Below are positions 34,165-43,555 of a DNA stretch of 64,000 nt, in pieces. Source of the DNA: Streptomyces diastatochromogenes (GTDB taxonomy: Bacteria; Actinomycetota; Actinomycetes; Streptomycetales; Streptomycetaceae); contig NZ_MCGQ01000031.1 of assembly GCF_002242805.1 (NCBI RefSeq), positions 124,001 to 188,000 of the forward strand, given 5' to 3'. Every line of letters begins with the position of its first letter. Positions within the stretch are counted from its first letter, which is position 1. A program made the translations under genes and the position numbers. The notes beneath the pieces are model-generated. The model saw only the letters and a program-made list of their open reading frames with translations, did not search any database and was not told the origin of the DNA.

Positions 34165-34950
34165 ATGACAGGCGTCGAGAGTCCGGCGTACGAGCCCGGG
34201 CACGGGCTGCTGAAGGGGCGTACCGCCGTCATCACCGCGGCGGCCGGCGCGGGGATCGGCGGGGCGACCGCGCGCCGCTTCCTGGAGGAGGGCGCCCGGG
34301 TGCTGATCAGCGACGCGCACACGCGCCGTCTCAAGGAGCACGAGGCCGGGCTGGGCCGGGAGTTCCCCGGCGCGGTGGCCGCGGTGCCCTGCGACGTCAC
34401 CGACGAGACCCAGGTGCGGGCCCTGTTCGAGGCGGCCGTACGGGAGCACGGAAAGCTCGACATCGTGGTCAACAACGCGGGTCTCGGCGGGACTTCGGAC
34501 CTGGTCGACATGACCGACGAGCAGTGGTCCCGGGTCCTCGACGTCACCTTGAACGGCACCTTCCGCTGCACCCGCGCCGCCCTGCGCGCCCTGCGGGACA
34601 CCGGCGGCGGGGTGATCGTCAACAACGCCTCCGTCGTCGGCTGGCGCGCCCAGGCCGGGCAGGCCCACTACGCAGCCGCCAAGGCCGGCGTGATGGCGCT
34701 GACCCGGTGCGCGGCGATCGAGGCGGCCGCCTACGGGGTGCGGGTCAACGCGGTGGCGCCCAGCCTCGCCATGCATCCGCATCTGGTGAAGGTCACCTCG
34801 CCCGAACTGCTCCGGGAACTCACCGAGCGGGAGGCCTTCGGGCGGTACGCCGAGCCCTGGGAGGTGGCCAACGTGATCGTGTTCCTGGCCTCCGGCTACT
34901 CCTCGTACCTGACCGGCGAGGTCGTCGCCGTCAGCAGCCAGCACCCCTGA
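34165..34950 (+). CDS. ipdF: SDR family oxidoreductase, IpdF-like
   Basis: A 261-residue short-chain dehydrogenase, close to the 262 residues of mycobacterial IpdF, which acts on a 5-hydroxy HIP-derived CoA ester. The NAD(P)-binding motif TAAAGAGIGGATA is near residue 24, NNAG near 107, a catalytic Ser in NNASVVGW, and YAAAK near 170. It is the first gene of the plus-strand unit ipdF-kstR2-fadA6 and faces the fadE pair across a KstR2-like box. The assignment rests on size, context and operator, since SDR sequences alone do not define the substrate. Confidence 0.8.
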   Translation: MTGVESPAYEPGHGLLKGRTAVITAAAGAGIGGATARRFLEEGARVLISDAHTRRLKEHEAGLGREFPGAVAAVPCDVTDETQVRALFEAAVREHGKLDIVVNNAGLGGTSDLVDMTDEQWSRVLDVTLNGTFRCTRAALRALRDTGGGVIVNNASVVGWRAQAGQAHYAAAKAGVMALTRCAAIEAAAYGVRVNAVAPSLAMHPHLVKVTSPELLRELTEREAFGRYAEPWEVANVIVFLASGYSSYLTGEVVAVSSQHP

Positions 34951-34974
34951 CGAACGGCAGACCACAATGGGTTC

Positions 34975-35610
34975 GTGCCGACCAAGAAGAAGCCCCAGGT
35001 GACCGCCCCGAAGAAGCCCACGGCCGCAGCCGCCCAGGCGCGCCGCCACGAACTCCTCGGCACCGCCGCCGAGGTCTTCGCCGAGCAGGGCTACAACGCC
35101 ACCACCGTCCGCACCATCGCCGACCACGCCGGGATGCTCGCGGGCAGCCTCTACTACCACTTCGACTCCAAGGAGTCGATGCTGGAGGAGATCCTGCGGA
35201 CCTTCCTGGACGAGCTGTGGGACGGCTACGACACCGTCCTGGCCTCCGGGCTCGGGCCCCGCGAGACCCTGGAGGCCCTGGTCACCGAGTCCTTCCGGGA
35301 GATCGACCGGCACCGCGCCGCCGTCGCGATCTACCAGAAGGAGAGCAAGCAGCTCGTGGCGCAGGACCGCTTCGCCTTCCTCGCCGACTCGCAGCGCCGG
35401 TTCGAGAAGGCCTGGCTGTCCACGCTGGAACGCGGGGTCGCCGAGCGGGTCTTCCGCGCCGACCTGGACGTCCGGCTCACCTACCGGTTCGTCCGGGACA
35501 CGGTGTGGGTCGCCGCGTCCTGGTACCGGCCCGGCGGACAACACAGCCCCGAGGAGATCGCCCGTCAGTACCTGTCGATGGTGCTGGACGGGATCGCCGT
35601 ACGCGAATGA
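34975..35610 (+). CDS. kstR2: TetR family repressor, KstR2-like
   Basis: A 211-residue TetR regulator. A Lys/Ala-rich N-terminal extension precedes the helix-turn-helix: RRHELLGTAAEVFAEQGYNATTVRTIADHAG, then SLYYHFDSKESMLEEIL, residues 23-70. The C-terminal ligand domain has IYQKESKQLV near 122. In Mycobacterium and Rhodococcus, KstR2 controls the HIP (ring C/D) genes and is released by HIP-CoA. This gene lies in the equivalent position between ipdF-like and fadA6-like genes, and matching boxes are found in both divergent promoters. The start GTG 34975 has no strong ribosome-binding site. Confidence 0.85.
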   Translation: MPTKKKPQVTAPKKPTAAAAQARRHELLGTAAEVFAEQGYNATTVRTIADHAGMLAGSLYYHFDSKESMLEEILRTFLDELWDGYDTVLASGLGPRETLEALVTESFREIDRHRAAVAIYQKESKQLVAQDRFAFLADSQRRFEKAWLSTLERGVAERVFRADLDVRLTYRFVRDTVWVAASWYRPGGQHSPEEIARQYLSMVLDGIAVRE

Positions 35611-35648
35611 CATCACGCTGAACACCCCTTTCCTGTGAGGGAGTCGCC

Positions 35649-36789
<1,141 letters not shown>

Positions 36790-36806
<17 letters not shown>

Positions 36807-37848
36807 GGCCCTCCAACTGCTCCAGCACCCCCTCCGCCTCCTTCACGATCCGCTCCACCAGTTCCGCGCACGACGGCAGGTCGTCGATCACCCCGGCGAC
36901 CTGCCCGGACGCCATCACCCCGAGGTCCGTACGGCCGTCCACCATCGCCGACTTCAGCAGCATCGGCGTGTTCGCGGCCAGCAGCACCTGACTCCAGGAC
37001 AGCTCCTTGCCGTGCCTCAGGGCCTGGCCGTCCCGGACCAGCTGCCGCCAGGTGAGCCCCGACAGCCGCCGGAAGGCCGAGGCCCGCCGCACCGCGTGGG
37101 CGAGAGTCCGTATGCGGCCGGACCGCTCCAGCGTGTCGACCAGGTCCGTGCGCAGCATCCGGTGCGGCAGCCCGTCCACCGCCCGGGTGACCGTCACGTC
37201 CCGGACCGTCGCCGCCAGATACCGGGCCTTCACCGCGTCCGGCACCGTCGAGTCCGAGGTGAGCAGGAACCGCGTACCCATCGCCACCCCGGCCGCCCCG
37301 TAGGCCAGCGCCGCGACCAGGCCCCGCCCGTCGAAGAAGCCGCCCGCCGCCACGACCGGTATCCGCACCGCGTCCACCACCTGCGGCAGCAGCACGGTCG
37401 TCGCCACCTCGCCGGTGTGCCCGCCGCCCTCGCCGCCCTGCACGATCACCGCGTCGGCACCCCACGCGGCCACCTTCTCGGCGTGCCGCCGTGCCCCGAC
37501 GGACGGGACGACCACCACACCGGCCTCCTTGAGCCGGGCGATCAGCTCGGCAGAGGGGGCCAGCGCGAAGGAGGCCACCCGGACCTCCTCGTCCAGCATG
37601 ATCTGCACGCGATCGGCCGCATCGGCCGCGTCGGCCCGCAGATTCACCCCGAACGGCGCCCGGGTCCGCGACCGGACCTCCCGTATCGCGTCACGCAGCT
37701 GGTCGACGGTCATCGTCGCGGAGGCAAGGATGCCGAGCGCCCCCGCGTTCGCCGCCGCCGAGACCAGCCGGGGGCCGGCCACCCAGCCCATCCCGGTCTG
37801 CACGATCGGATGCCGGACCCCGACCAGCCGGGTCAGCGCGGTCTCCAT
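36790..37848 (-). CDS. ipdC: Nitronate monooxygenase family flavoprotein, IpdC-like
   Basis: A 352-residue TIM-barrel FMN protein of the 2-nitropropane dioxygenase family. Motifs are RHPIVQTGMGWVAGP near residue 13, GVNLRAD near 66, IVQGGEGGGHTG near 137 and VVAAGGFFDGRG near 168, with AMGTRFLLTSDS near 190. Mycobacterial IpdC has the same fold and length and acts as a reductase in HIP-ring degradation, encoded just after ipdAB, as here. ATG 37848 overlaps the ipdB stop (TGATG). GTG 37851 is an equally possible start. Confidence 0.88.
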
Positions 37849-38615
37849 CACCCCCTCGCCCCCTCGGGCACCTCACGCGCGCGGGCCCCCGCCGGATCCA
37901 GCACCTCACGGATCAGCCGCAGCTCCTCCTCGCCGGGGTCCCGGGTGTACGGCACCTCGTCGGGCACGGCGAGCGCGAACCCCGTCGCCTCCCGCACCTG
38001 CTCCACGCTCACCCCCGGATGCAGCGAGGCCAGCCGCATCGAGTGGTCGGGGGTGGCGAAGTCGAAGACGCCGAGGTCGGAGACGACCCGGGGGATGCGG
38101 TGGAAGCGGGCCGTGTTCCCCAGCTCCGCCGCCCGGTCGTACCCCACCCCGCACACCATGTCCGCCTTTTCCACGAACACCCGCCTGGAGTGTCTGGGGA
38201 TCCAGTAACTCGTCGGATTGTTGAGTGTGTTGAGCGGAGCCCCGCGCACCCCGAGCAGCTGCCGGCGGGGCCGGGTCCAGTCGCCGATGCAGGAGATGTT
38301 CTGGTTGCCGTACCGGTCGATCTGGCTCGCGCCCATCATCACGTGCCGGCTTCCTCCCGCCACCAGGGCCAGATGCTGCCGGTAGGGCAGCCAGCCCTCG
38401 GGAGTGCCGTCCGGGCGGACCAGCAGCGCCTCGCCGTCGGTGAGCAGCAGGTCCGGCGCGAAGGTGAGCCGGGCCAGCCGCGCGCCCAGCGACGGGATCA
38501 GGCCCATCGGACTGGCCAGGATCTCCCCGCCGCCCCGCCAGGCCTCGGCGCAGGCGATCACGCAGTACTCGGCGCGGGTGGGCGGGGGAGAGGGGGCGCG
38601 GCTCACGGTGTTCAT
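37848..38615 (-). CDS. ipdB: CoA-transferase-like subunit B, IpdB-like
   Basis: A 255-residue beta subunit of the family I CoA-transferase fold (mycobacterial IpdB is about 250). Notable segments are RAEYCVIACAEAWRGGGEI near residue 14, VMMGASQIDRYGNQN near 92, GAPLNTLNNPTSYW near 125 and VVSDLGVFDF near 185. With IpdA it forms a hydrolase, not a transferase, that opens the last steroid ring intermediate COCHEA-CoA in Mycobacterium/Rhodococcus. The ATG overlaps the ipdA stop (ATGA), consistent with a 1:1 complex. Confidence 0.88.
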   Translation of the reverse strand: MNTVSRAPSPPPTRAEYCVIACAEAWRGGGEILASPMGLIPSLGARLARLTFAPDLLLTDGEALLVRPDGTPEGWLPYRQHLALVAGGSRHVMMGASQIDRYGNQNISCIGDWTRPRRQLLGVRGAPLNTLNNPTSYWIPRHSRRVFVEKADMVCGVGYDRAAELGNTARFHRIPRVVSDLGVFDFATPDHSMRLASLHPGVSVEQVREATGFALAVPDEVPYTRDPGEEELRLIREVLDPAGARAREVPEGARG

Positions 38616-39460
38616 GGCCGCTCCTGGTGCCAGGCCTGCACCGCCGACCGGTATGCCTGCTCGTCCCCGTCGAGGAAGCGTGCCGCGAACTCCGGCCAGG
38701 GCGTGGCCGCGTACTCCCGCTGGAACTCCTCGTCCCGGCCGTAGTCCGGTGCGCAGGAGGTGAAGTGCGCGCCGTTCGGTGCCTCGACCACACCCGTCAC
38801 CGCGAGCCGCTTGAGCAGCAGCGACTGCGGGGCCGCCTCCTTCGTCAGCTCGGCGGTGTCGACGATCCGTTCGCAGGAGACGTAGGCCGCGTCCGCCGCC
38901 TCGCAGAACAGGTCGTCGAAGTACGGGTCCGGGCCCAGGTACTGCCCGTTGCCCAGCCGGTCGGCGCGGTTGACGTGCACCAGGGCCGCGTCCATCCGCA
39001 AGGCGGGCATCGCCACGAACGTCTCCCCGTCCTCGTACGGCGAAGTGACCGTCCGCAGACCCGGGTTGACCCGCATCACGTCCGAGCCGAGGCCCGCCCG
39101 CACCGGCAGGAACGGCAGCCGGTGGGCGGCCGCGTGCAGCCCCCACATGAACATCCCCTCGTCGACCTCTGTCAGCTCGAAGTCCCCGCGCTCACGGGCC
39201 GCCCGGTAGTGCGGTTCGAGCGGGATGGAGTCGAGGGTGACGAAGGCGGTGACCAGCCTGCGGATCCGGCCGGCCGCGGCCAGCACGCCGATGTCCGGGC
39301 CGCCGTACGAGATGACCGTGAGGTCCCCGATCCCGGCTCTCAGCAGGGCCCTGACCAGTGCCATCGGCTTGCGCCGGGAACCCCAGCCGCCGATGCCCAG
39401 GGTCATCCCGCTGGACAGCCGGGAGACCACCTCGTCGGCGGTCATCGTCTTGTCGCTCAC
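38612..39460 (-). CDS. ipdA: CoA-transferase-like subunit A, IpdA-like
   Basis: A 282-residue alpha subunit (mycobacterial IpdA is about 290). SGMTLGIGGWGSRRKPMAL near residue 17 is the CoA-binding G-rich motif. YGGPDIGVLAAAGRI, TEVDEGMFMWGLHAAAHRLP near 97 and VHVNRADRLGNGQY near 160 are also notable. The GTG start directly abuts the echA20-like stop and follows an AGGAGG-like site eight bases upstream. Together with IpdB it should hydrolyse a cyclic beta-diketone CoA ester in ring C/D catabolism. Confidence 0.88.
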   Translation of the reverse strand: MSDKTMTADEVVSRLSSGMTLGIGGWGSRRKPMALVRALLRAGIGDLTVISYGGPDIGVLAAAGRIRRLVTAFVTLDSIPLEPHYRAARERGDFELTEVDEGMFMWGLHAAAHRLPFLPVRAGLGSDVMRVNPGLRTVTSPYEDGETFVAMPALRMDAALVHVNRADRLGNGQYLGPDPYFDDLFCEAADAAYVSCERIVDTAELTKEAAPQSLLLKRLAVTGVVEAPNGAHFTSCAPDYGRDEEFQREYAATPWPEFAARFLDGDEQAYRSAVQAWHQERP

Positions 39461-40204
39461 CTACGCACCCTCCTTCCCGAACGTGTCGCGGACCCGGTCG
39501 GCCAGTCCGCTGAGGTTGGCCTCGAACGTGAAGCCCTGTTCGAAGCGGTAACTGCGGCGCACGTCGACGGGATCGATCCCGTTGATGGCGGCCTTGGCCA
39601 TGCGCAGCAGCCGTCCGTCCTTGGCGGCGATCTCGCCGGCCAGCTCCAGCGCCGCCGCACGCAGCTCCGCACGCGGTACCACCCGCCACACCGAGCCGTG
39701 CGCATGCAACTCGGCGGCGCTCGCCGTGCGCGCGGTGTAGTACAGCGCGCGCATCGTGTGTTGCGGGACCAGCCGGGCCAGATGCGTGGCGGCACCCAGT
39801 GCGCCCCGCTCCAGCTCCGGCAGCCCGAAGAAGGCGTCGTCACTCGCCACGATCGCGTCGGCGTTCCCCACCAGGCCTATCCCACCGCCCAGACAGAACC
39901 CGTGCACCGCCGCTATCACGGGTGTCTCGCACTCGTACACCGCCGCGAAGGCCTCCGCGCAGCCCTCGTTGGCACCGATCAGCGCCTCGTGCCCGTCCGC
40001 CTGTATCTCCTTGATGTCCACGCCCGCGTTGAAACCGCGCCCCTCGGCGGCCAGCACCACGCACCGCACCCCGGGGTCACGGCCCGCCGCGCGCACGGCC
40101 TCGGCCAGGGCGAACCAGCCGCGCACCGGCAGCGCGTTCACCGGCGGGAAGTCGACGGTGACTACGGAAATCCCCTTTTCCGGGACAGACATGGAGACAC
40201 CCAT
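39461..40204 (-). CDS. echA20: Enoyl-CoA hydratase family protein, EchA20-like
   Basis: A 247-residue crotonase-fold protein. Several in-frame starts exist (40249, 40204, 40192). I chose ATG 40204 because it gives the same length and N-terminal offset as mycobacterial EchA20, while 40249 lies inside the KstR2-like box. Signature segments are DFPPVNALPVRGWF near residue 18, GRGFNAGVDIKEIQ near 54 and HGFCLGGGIGLVGNAD near 97. GLPELERGALGAATHLARL and the YRFEQGFTFEANL end are also characteristic. EchA20 opens a bicyclic diketone CoA ring hydrolytically before IpdAB. Confidence 0.88.
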   Translation of the reverse strand: MGVSMSVPEKGISVVTVDFPPVNALPVRGWFALAEAVRAAGRDPGVRCVVLAAEGRGFNAGVDIKEIQADGHEALIGANEGCAEAFAAVYECETPVIAAVHGFCLGGGIGLVGNADAIVASDDAFFGLPELERGALGAATHLARLVPQHTMRALYYTARTASAAELHAHGSVWRVVPRAELRAAALELAGEIAAKDGRLLRMAKAAINGIDPVDVRRSYRFEQGFTFEANLSGLADRVRDTFGKEGA

Positions 40205-40240
40205 GGACGCATCAGCTACCTTCGCACTCAACGCCTTTCC

Positions 40241-40254
40241 ACCAAACATTTGTT
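40241..40254. promoter_or_regulatory. KstR2-like operator in the echA20/SDR divergent promoter
   Basis: ACCAAACATTTGTT matches 8 of 10 fixed positions of AnCAAGnnCTTGnT. In reverse complement it shares an 18-base stretch with the first box with only one internal difference, within CCTAACAARTGTTTGGTRG. It lies between the minus-strand echA20-ipdAB-ipdC unit and the plus-strand SDR pair, so it can control both. Confidence 0.65.
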
Positions 40255-40304
40255 AGGTGTGAGGCTTCGAAGCTAGCAGTCGCCGAAGACGAGCGGGAGA
40301 GCCT

Positions 40305-41132
40305 GTGGACAACTCCGCGGCAGGGCCTGTGGACAACTCGCTGCGCGGCAGAACCGTCGTCGTCACCGGCGGCACCCGGGGCGTGGGGGCGGGCATCGCG
40401 CAGGCCTTCGCCCAGGCCGGCGCCCGGGTGCTGGCCTGCGCCCGGCGTCCCCCCGAACAGCCCCTCGACGGCGTGGAGTTCGCACCCCTCGACCTGCGCG
40501 ACCCGCCGGCCGTCCGCGCCTTCTTCGCCGCGCTGCCCCGGCTCGACGCCCTCGTCAACAACGCGGGCGGCACCCCGTACCGGCGGCTGACCGACGCGGA
40601 CGCCGAGCGGCACGCCCGGGTCGTCGAGCTGAACCTCGTCACCCCGCTGACCGCTTCCCTGGCCGCCTACGACCATCTCCGGCGCGCCCGAGGCTCGGTC
40701 GTCATGATCGGCAGCGTGAGCGGCGGCCGTCCCTCGCCCGGCTCGGCGGCCTACGGCGCGGCCAAGGCGGGCCTGGCGAACCTGGCCGCCTCCATGGCCG
40801 TGGAATGGGCGCCGGAGGTCCGCGTCAACACGCTGGTCGTCGGCATGGTCCGCACCGAGCTGTCTCATCTGCACTACGGCGGCCCGGACGGCCTCGCCGC
40901 CGTCTCCCGCACCGTCCCGCTCGGACGGCTGGCCACCCCCTCGGACGTCGGCGCGGCCGCCGTCTTCCTCGCCTCCGACGCGGCCGCCTACATCAGCGGG
41001 GCGAGTCTGCTGGTGCACGGAGGCGGGGAGCGGCCCGCCTTCCTGGACGCCGGGACCGTCAACAAGGAAGACCGCAAGGAAGACGGCAGGGAAGACGGCA
41101 AGGAAGACCGCCGACAGGGAGGCCTGGGATGA
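40305..41132 (+). CDS. SDR family oxidoreductase (Rv3549c-like)
   Basis: A 275-residue short-chain dehydrogenase. TGGTRGVGAGIA near residue 18 is the cofactor motif, NNAGG near 86, the catalytic Ser lies in IGSVSGGRPSP near 139, and YGAAK near 150. The GTG start follows GGGAGAG. The last 22 residues are an acidic/basic Lys-Glu-Asp-Arg tail from 12-bp DNA repeats, and are not part of the fold. By position it matches Rv3549c, divergent from echA20 in Mycobacterium. Its stop overlaps the next SDR gene by ATGA. Confidence 0.83.
   Translation: MDNSAAGPVDNSLRGRTVVVTGGTRGVGAGIAQAFAQAGARVLACARRPPEQPLDGVEFAPLDLRDPPAVRAFFAALPRLDALVNNAGGTPYRRLTDADAERHARVVELNLVTPLTASLAAYDHLRRARGSVVMIGSVSGGRPSPGSAAYGAAKAGLANLAASMAVEWAPEVRVNTLVVGMVRTELSHLHYGGPDGLAAVSRTVPLGRLATPSDVGAAAVFLASDAAAYISGASLLVHGGGERPAFLDAGTVNKEDRKEDGREDGKEDRRQGGLG
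41064..41115 (+). repeat. Short 12-bp repeats encoding a charged SDR tail
   Basis: The unit AAGGAAGACSGC occurs about four times with small changes. It encodes K-E-D-R/G repeats at the C-terminus of the first SDR. The unit is in frame, so copy number can change without shifting the downstream stop. Confidence 0.75.
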
Positions 41133-42040
41133 GCGGAATCTGCGCAGGGCGAGTCGTCGTGGTCACCGGAGCCGGACGGGGGCTGGGCCGCGCCCACGCC
41201 CTCGCCTTCGCGGCCGAGGGCGCCCGGGTCGTCGTCAACGACCTGGGCGTCGGGCTGGACGGAGTGCCCGGACCCGACAGCCCGGCGGCGGCCGTGGTCG
41301 CGGAGATCCGGGAGGCGGGCGGCGAGGCGATCGCGCACGGCGGCGACATCGCGACGACCGAGGGGGCCGCCTCCCTGGTCCGGACCGCCGTCGAGACGTA
41401 CGGCCGGCTCGACACCCTCGTCAACAACGCCGGTTTCCTGCGCGACCGTATGCTCGTCAACCTCGACGAGGACGACTGGGACGCCGTGCTGCGTGTCCAC
41501 CTCAAGGGTCACTTCCTGCCCCTCAAGCACGCCGCCGCGCACTGGCGGGCCGAGGCCAGGGCCGGGCGCACCCCGACGGCCCGGATCGTCAACACCAGCA
41601 GCGGGGCGGGTCTGCTGGGCTCGGTCGGGCAGGGGAACTACAGCGCCGCCAAGGCCGGGATCATCGGGCTGACCCTCGTTGCGGCGGCCGAACTGGCCCG
41701 CTACGGCGTCCAGGTCAATGCCGTCGCCCCGGCGGCCCGCACCCGCATGACGGAACGTACCTTCGCCGAGACCATGGCGGCCCCGGCCGCCGGATTCGAC
41801 GCCATGGCCCCCGGGAACGTCTCCCCGCTGGTCGTCTGGCTCGGCTCCGCCGCGTGCACCGGCGTGACCGGCCGGGTGTTCGAGGCGGAGGGCGGCCGGA
41901 TCACCGTCATGGAGGGCTGGCGCCCGGGTCCCGGCGCGGACAAGGGGGCGCGCTGGACCCCGGCCGAGGCGGGGGAGGCCACGCTGAAGCTGCTGGCGCA
42001 GGCGGAGCCGCCGGGAGTGGTGTACGGGGCCCAGGGGTAG
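41129..42040 (+). CDS. SDR family oxidoreductase (Rv3548c-like)
   Basis: A 303-residue SDR, longer than the usual 250 and equal in size to mycobacterial Rv3548c (about 304). TGAGRGLGRAHA is near residue 14, and VVNDLGVGLDG near 36 is typical of the hydroxyacyl-CoA dehydrogenase branch. NNAGFLRDRML is near 97, the Ser in NTSSGAGLLGS, and YSAAK near 171. The C-terminal extension WRPGPGADKGARWTPAE is shared with that branch. It is translationally coupled to the preceding SDR. It ends six bases from the convergent marR stop. Confidence 0.87.
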   Translation: MSGICAGRVVVVTGAGRGLGRAHALAFAAEGARVVVNDLGVGLDGVPGPDSPAAAVVAEIREAGGEAIAHGGDIATTEGAASLVRTAVETYGRLDTLVNNAGFLRDRMLVNLDEDDWDAVLRVHLKGHFLPLKHAAAHWRAEARAGRTPTARIVNTSSGAGLLGSVGQGNYSAAKAGIIGLTLVAAAELARYGVQVNAVAPAARTRMTERTFAETMAAPAAGFDAMAPGNVSPLVVWLGSAACTGVTGRVFEAEGGRITVMEGWRPGPGADKGARWTPAEAGEATLKLLAQAEPPGVVYGAQG

Positions 42041-42046
42041 GGAAGT

Positions 42047-42514
42047 TCAGCCCGTCAGGCGGGCCGCGGCCGCGCGCTGCCGCTCGCTCATGACGGACAG
42101 GAAGCGGACCACCGTGTTCAGCTCGTCGGTGCTGAACTCCTCGCAGGCCTCGACGATGTCACGCGCCCAGTCCTCGAAGAACACGGCCAGCTCGGCGAGC
42201 TTCTCCTGGTTCGGTTCGACGAGCACCCGGCGCTTGTCCGTAGGGTGCTTGGCCCTGCGGACGAACCCCTTGCTCTCCAGCCGGTCGAGCAGGCCGGTGA
42301 CGGAGGCGGGGGTGAGTCCGGTCAGTTCAGCCAGGTCCTTGGCGGTGAGCGGACCCTGCCGCTGGAGATGGTCGAGGGTCTTCTCCTCCGTGGCGTTCAG
42401 TCCCTGCTTGGCGGCGACCGCCGAGTGGAACATGACCGTCACGGCGCTGTGGTTCCGCCCCACTTCCATGAGGTGCCGCAGTGTCTCGGCCCGCTTCGCG
42501 TCTGCCTCGGTCAT
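42047..42514 (-). CDS. MarR family transcriptional regulator
   Basis: A 155-residue winged-helix regulator. The DNA-binding part runs about residues 40-105: LNATEEKTLDHLQRQGPLT, KDLAELTGLTPASVTGLLDRLESKG, then the wing RRAKHPTDKRRVLVEP. Flanking helices would form the dimer. A perfect inverted repeat lies about 20 bases upstream of its start, suggesting autoregulation. It has no obvious link to the steroid cluster beside it, although it is convergent with the last SDR gene. Confidence 0.9.
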   Translation of the reverse strand: MTEADAKRAETLRHLMEVGRNHSAVTVMFHSAVAAKQGLNATEEKTLDHLQRQGPLTAKDLAELTGLTPASVTGLLDRLESKGFVRRAKHPTDKRRVLVEPNQEKLAELAVFFEDWARDIVEACEEFSTDELNTVVRFLSVMSERQRAAAARLTG

Positions 42515-42532
42515 GGGCTCAGGCTAGCAGTC

Positions 42533-42552
42533 TTTCGTTAGTCCGAACGAAA
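42533..42552. promoter_or_regulatory. Palindromic operator upstream of marR
   Basis: TTTCGTT (42533-42539) and AACGAAA (42546-42552) form a perfect 7-bp inverted repeat with a 6-base spacer. This is the size and symmetry of a MarR dimer site. The AT-rich AAATAAATTGA beside it may hold the promoter. Confidence 0.65.
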
Positions 42553-42574
42553 TAAATTGAGCGGTGTCGTGAAC

Positions 42575-43450
42575 CTAGGTGTCGCACTCCAGCACGGTCC
42601 GGCACAACCCGCACCGCGCCCGTACCCGCCCCCGCACCGGCACTCTGATGCGCTGGTGGCAGGTGGGGCAGGGGAAGGAGACGCGGAGGTGGCCGGCGGG
42701 GTCGGGGCTGAAGGCGTAGGGCGCTCCGGGCGGGACGCCGTGGCGCCGGTCGTGGGCGTAGCGGCGGCGGCCCGCCCAGCCGGCCCCGGTCAGCGGCGGC
42801 TGCTGCTGGTCCCGCCGGGCCCGGTCCATGCCCTTGGCGTAGGCCGTGTACGCCTGCGGACTGGTGAACCACACGGAGGGATCCTCGTCGAAGAGCAGGG
42901 ACCGCTTGGCGAGGACGTAGCCGAACTCCTCGGGGGTGAGATAGCCGAGCTTCTGGGAGGAGACCCCGTCCTCGCGGAAGGCGTCCAGCAGCAGCCAGCC
43001 CGCGCCCAGGTAGGTCGTCGCCGTGTCCGTGAGGATCTCGTTCTCCGCCGTGGTGGGGAAGGCGAGGTCGAGGCGGTGCAGATAGACGTGGGTCACCTCG
43101 TGGGCGAGGGCCGCGCCGATGTCCCTGCGGTGGGTACGGAAGCGGTCGTTCAGCTCGACGAAGTACTCGGGGCCCGCCGCCAGTTCGACATTGGCCGCGT
43201 GGGTCATCTCCCGGAAGCCGACGATCAGCCGGGCATCGGGCAGCCGGAAGTGCCGGACGATCTCGCGGGCCACCCGCTGCGCGCCCAGATGCAGGTCGTC
43301 CACGTCACTGAAGGCCACGTCGGCGGGGGCCACGCTGGTCGAGAAGGTCTGCACGGTGTCGTACGACAGCCGTTTGTACAGCGCGGTGATGGCGGCCCGC
43401 ACCGTCTCCAGATGCGGGTAGCCATGCTCGACCGGTCCGCCGTTCGCCAC
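42575..43450 (-). CDS. Putative HExxH zinc metallopeptidase with C-terminal zinc ribbon
   Basis: A 291-residue protein from GTG 43450, which follows GGGGG. An upstream GTG at 43486 lacks a ribosome-binding site. The motif HEVTHVYLH near residue 125 is a gluzincin-type active site, with a downstream acidic segment TAENEILTDTATT that may give the third ligand. The C-terminus has paired cysteines (CPTCHQRIRVPV and CGLC), a zinc ribbon as in SprT-like proteins. No signal peptide is present, so it should be cytoplasmic. I do not recognise a named family. It is not linked to a partner antitoxin. Confidence 0.65.
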   Translation of the reverse strand: MANGGPVEHGYPHLETVRAAITALYKRLSYDTVQTFSTSVAPADVAFSDVDDLHLGAQRVAREIVRHFRLPDARLIVGFREMTHAANVELAAGPEYFVELNDRFRTHRRDIGAALAHEVTHVYLHRLDLAFPTTAENEILTDTATTYLGAGWLLLDAFREDGVSSQKLGYLTPEEFGYVLAKRSLLFDEDPSVWFTSPQAYTAYAKGMDRARRDQQQPPLTGAGWAGRRRYAHDRRHGVPPGAPYAFSPDPAGHLRVSFPCPTCHQRIRVPVRGRVRARCGLCRTVLECDT

Positions 43451-43519
43451 GTCCGACCCCCAGAGACGCCCAGAACCGCCTTCCACTCTATGCGGGCGTG
43501 AGCGGATTTTCGCGCACCG

Positions 43520-43549
43520 CGTCGGCCGCTCCGCAGCGGCCGGCCGACG
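43520..43549 (-). terminator. Hairpin downstream of the beta-galactosidase gene
   Basis: CGTCGGCCG and CGGCCGACG flank a small inner AGCGG/CCGCT pairing, giving a strong imperfect stem. On the minus strand it follows the GH35 stop and runs into GAAAAT. It probably ends that transcript before the metallopeptidase gene. Confidence 0.5.
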
Positions 43550-43555
43550 AGGGGA

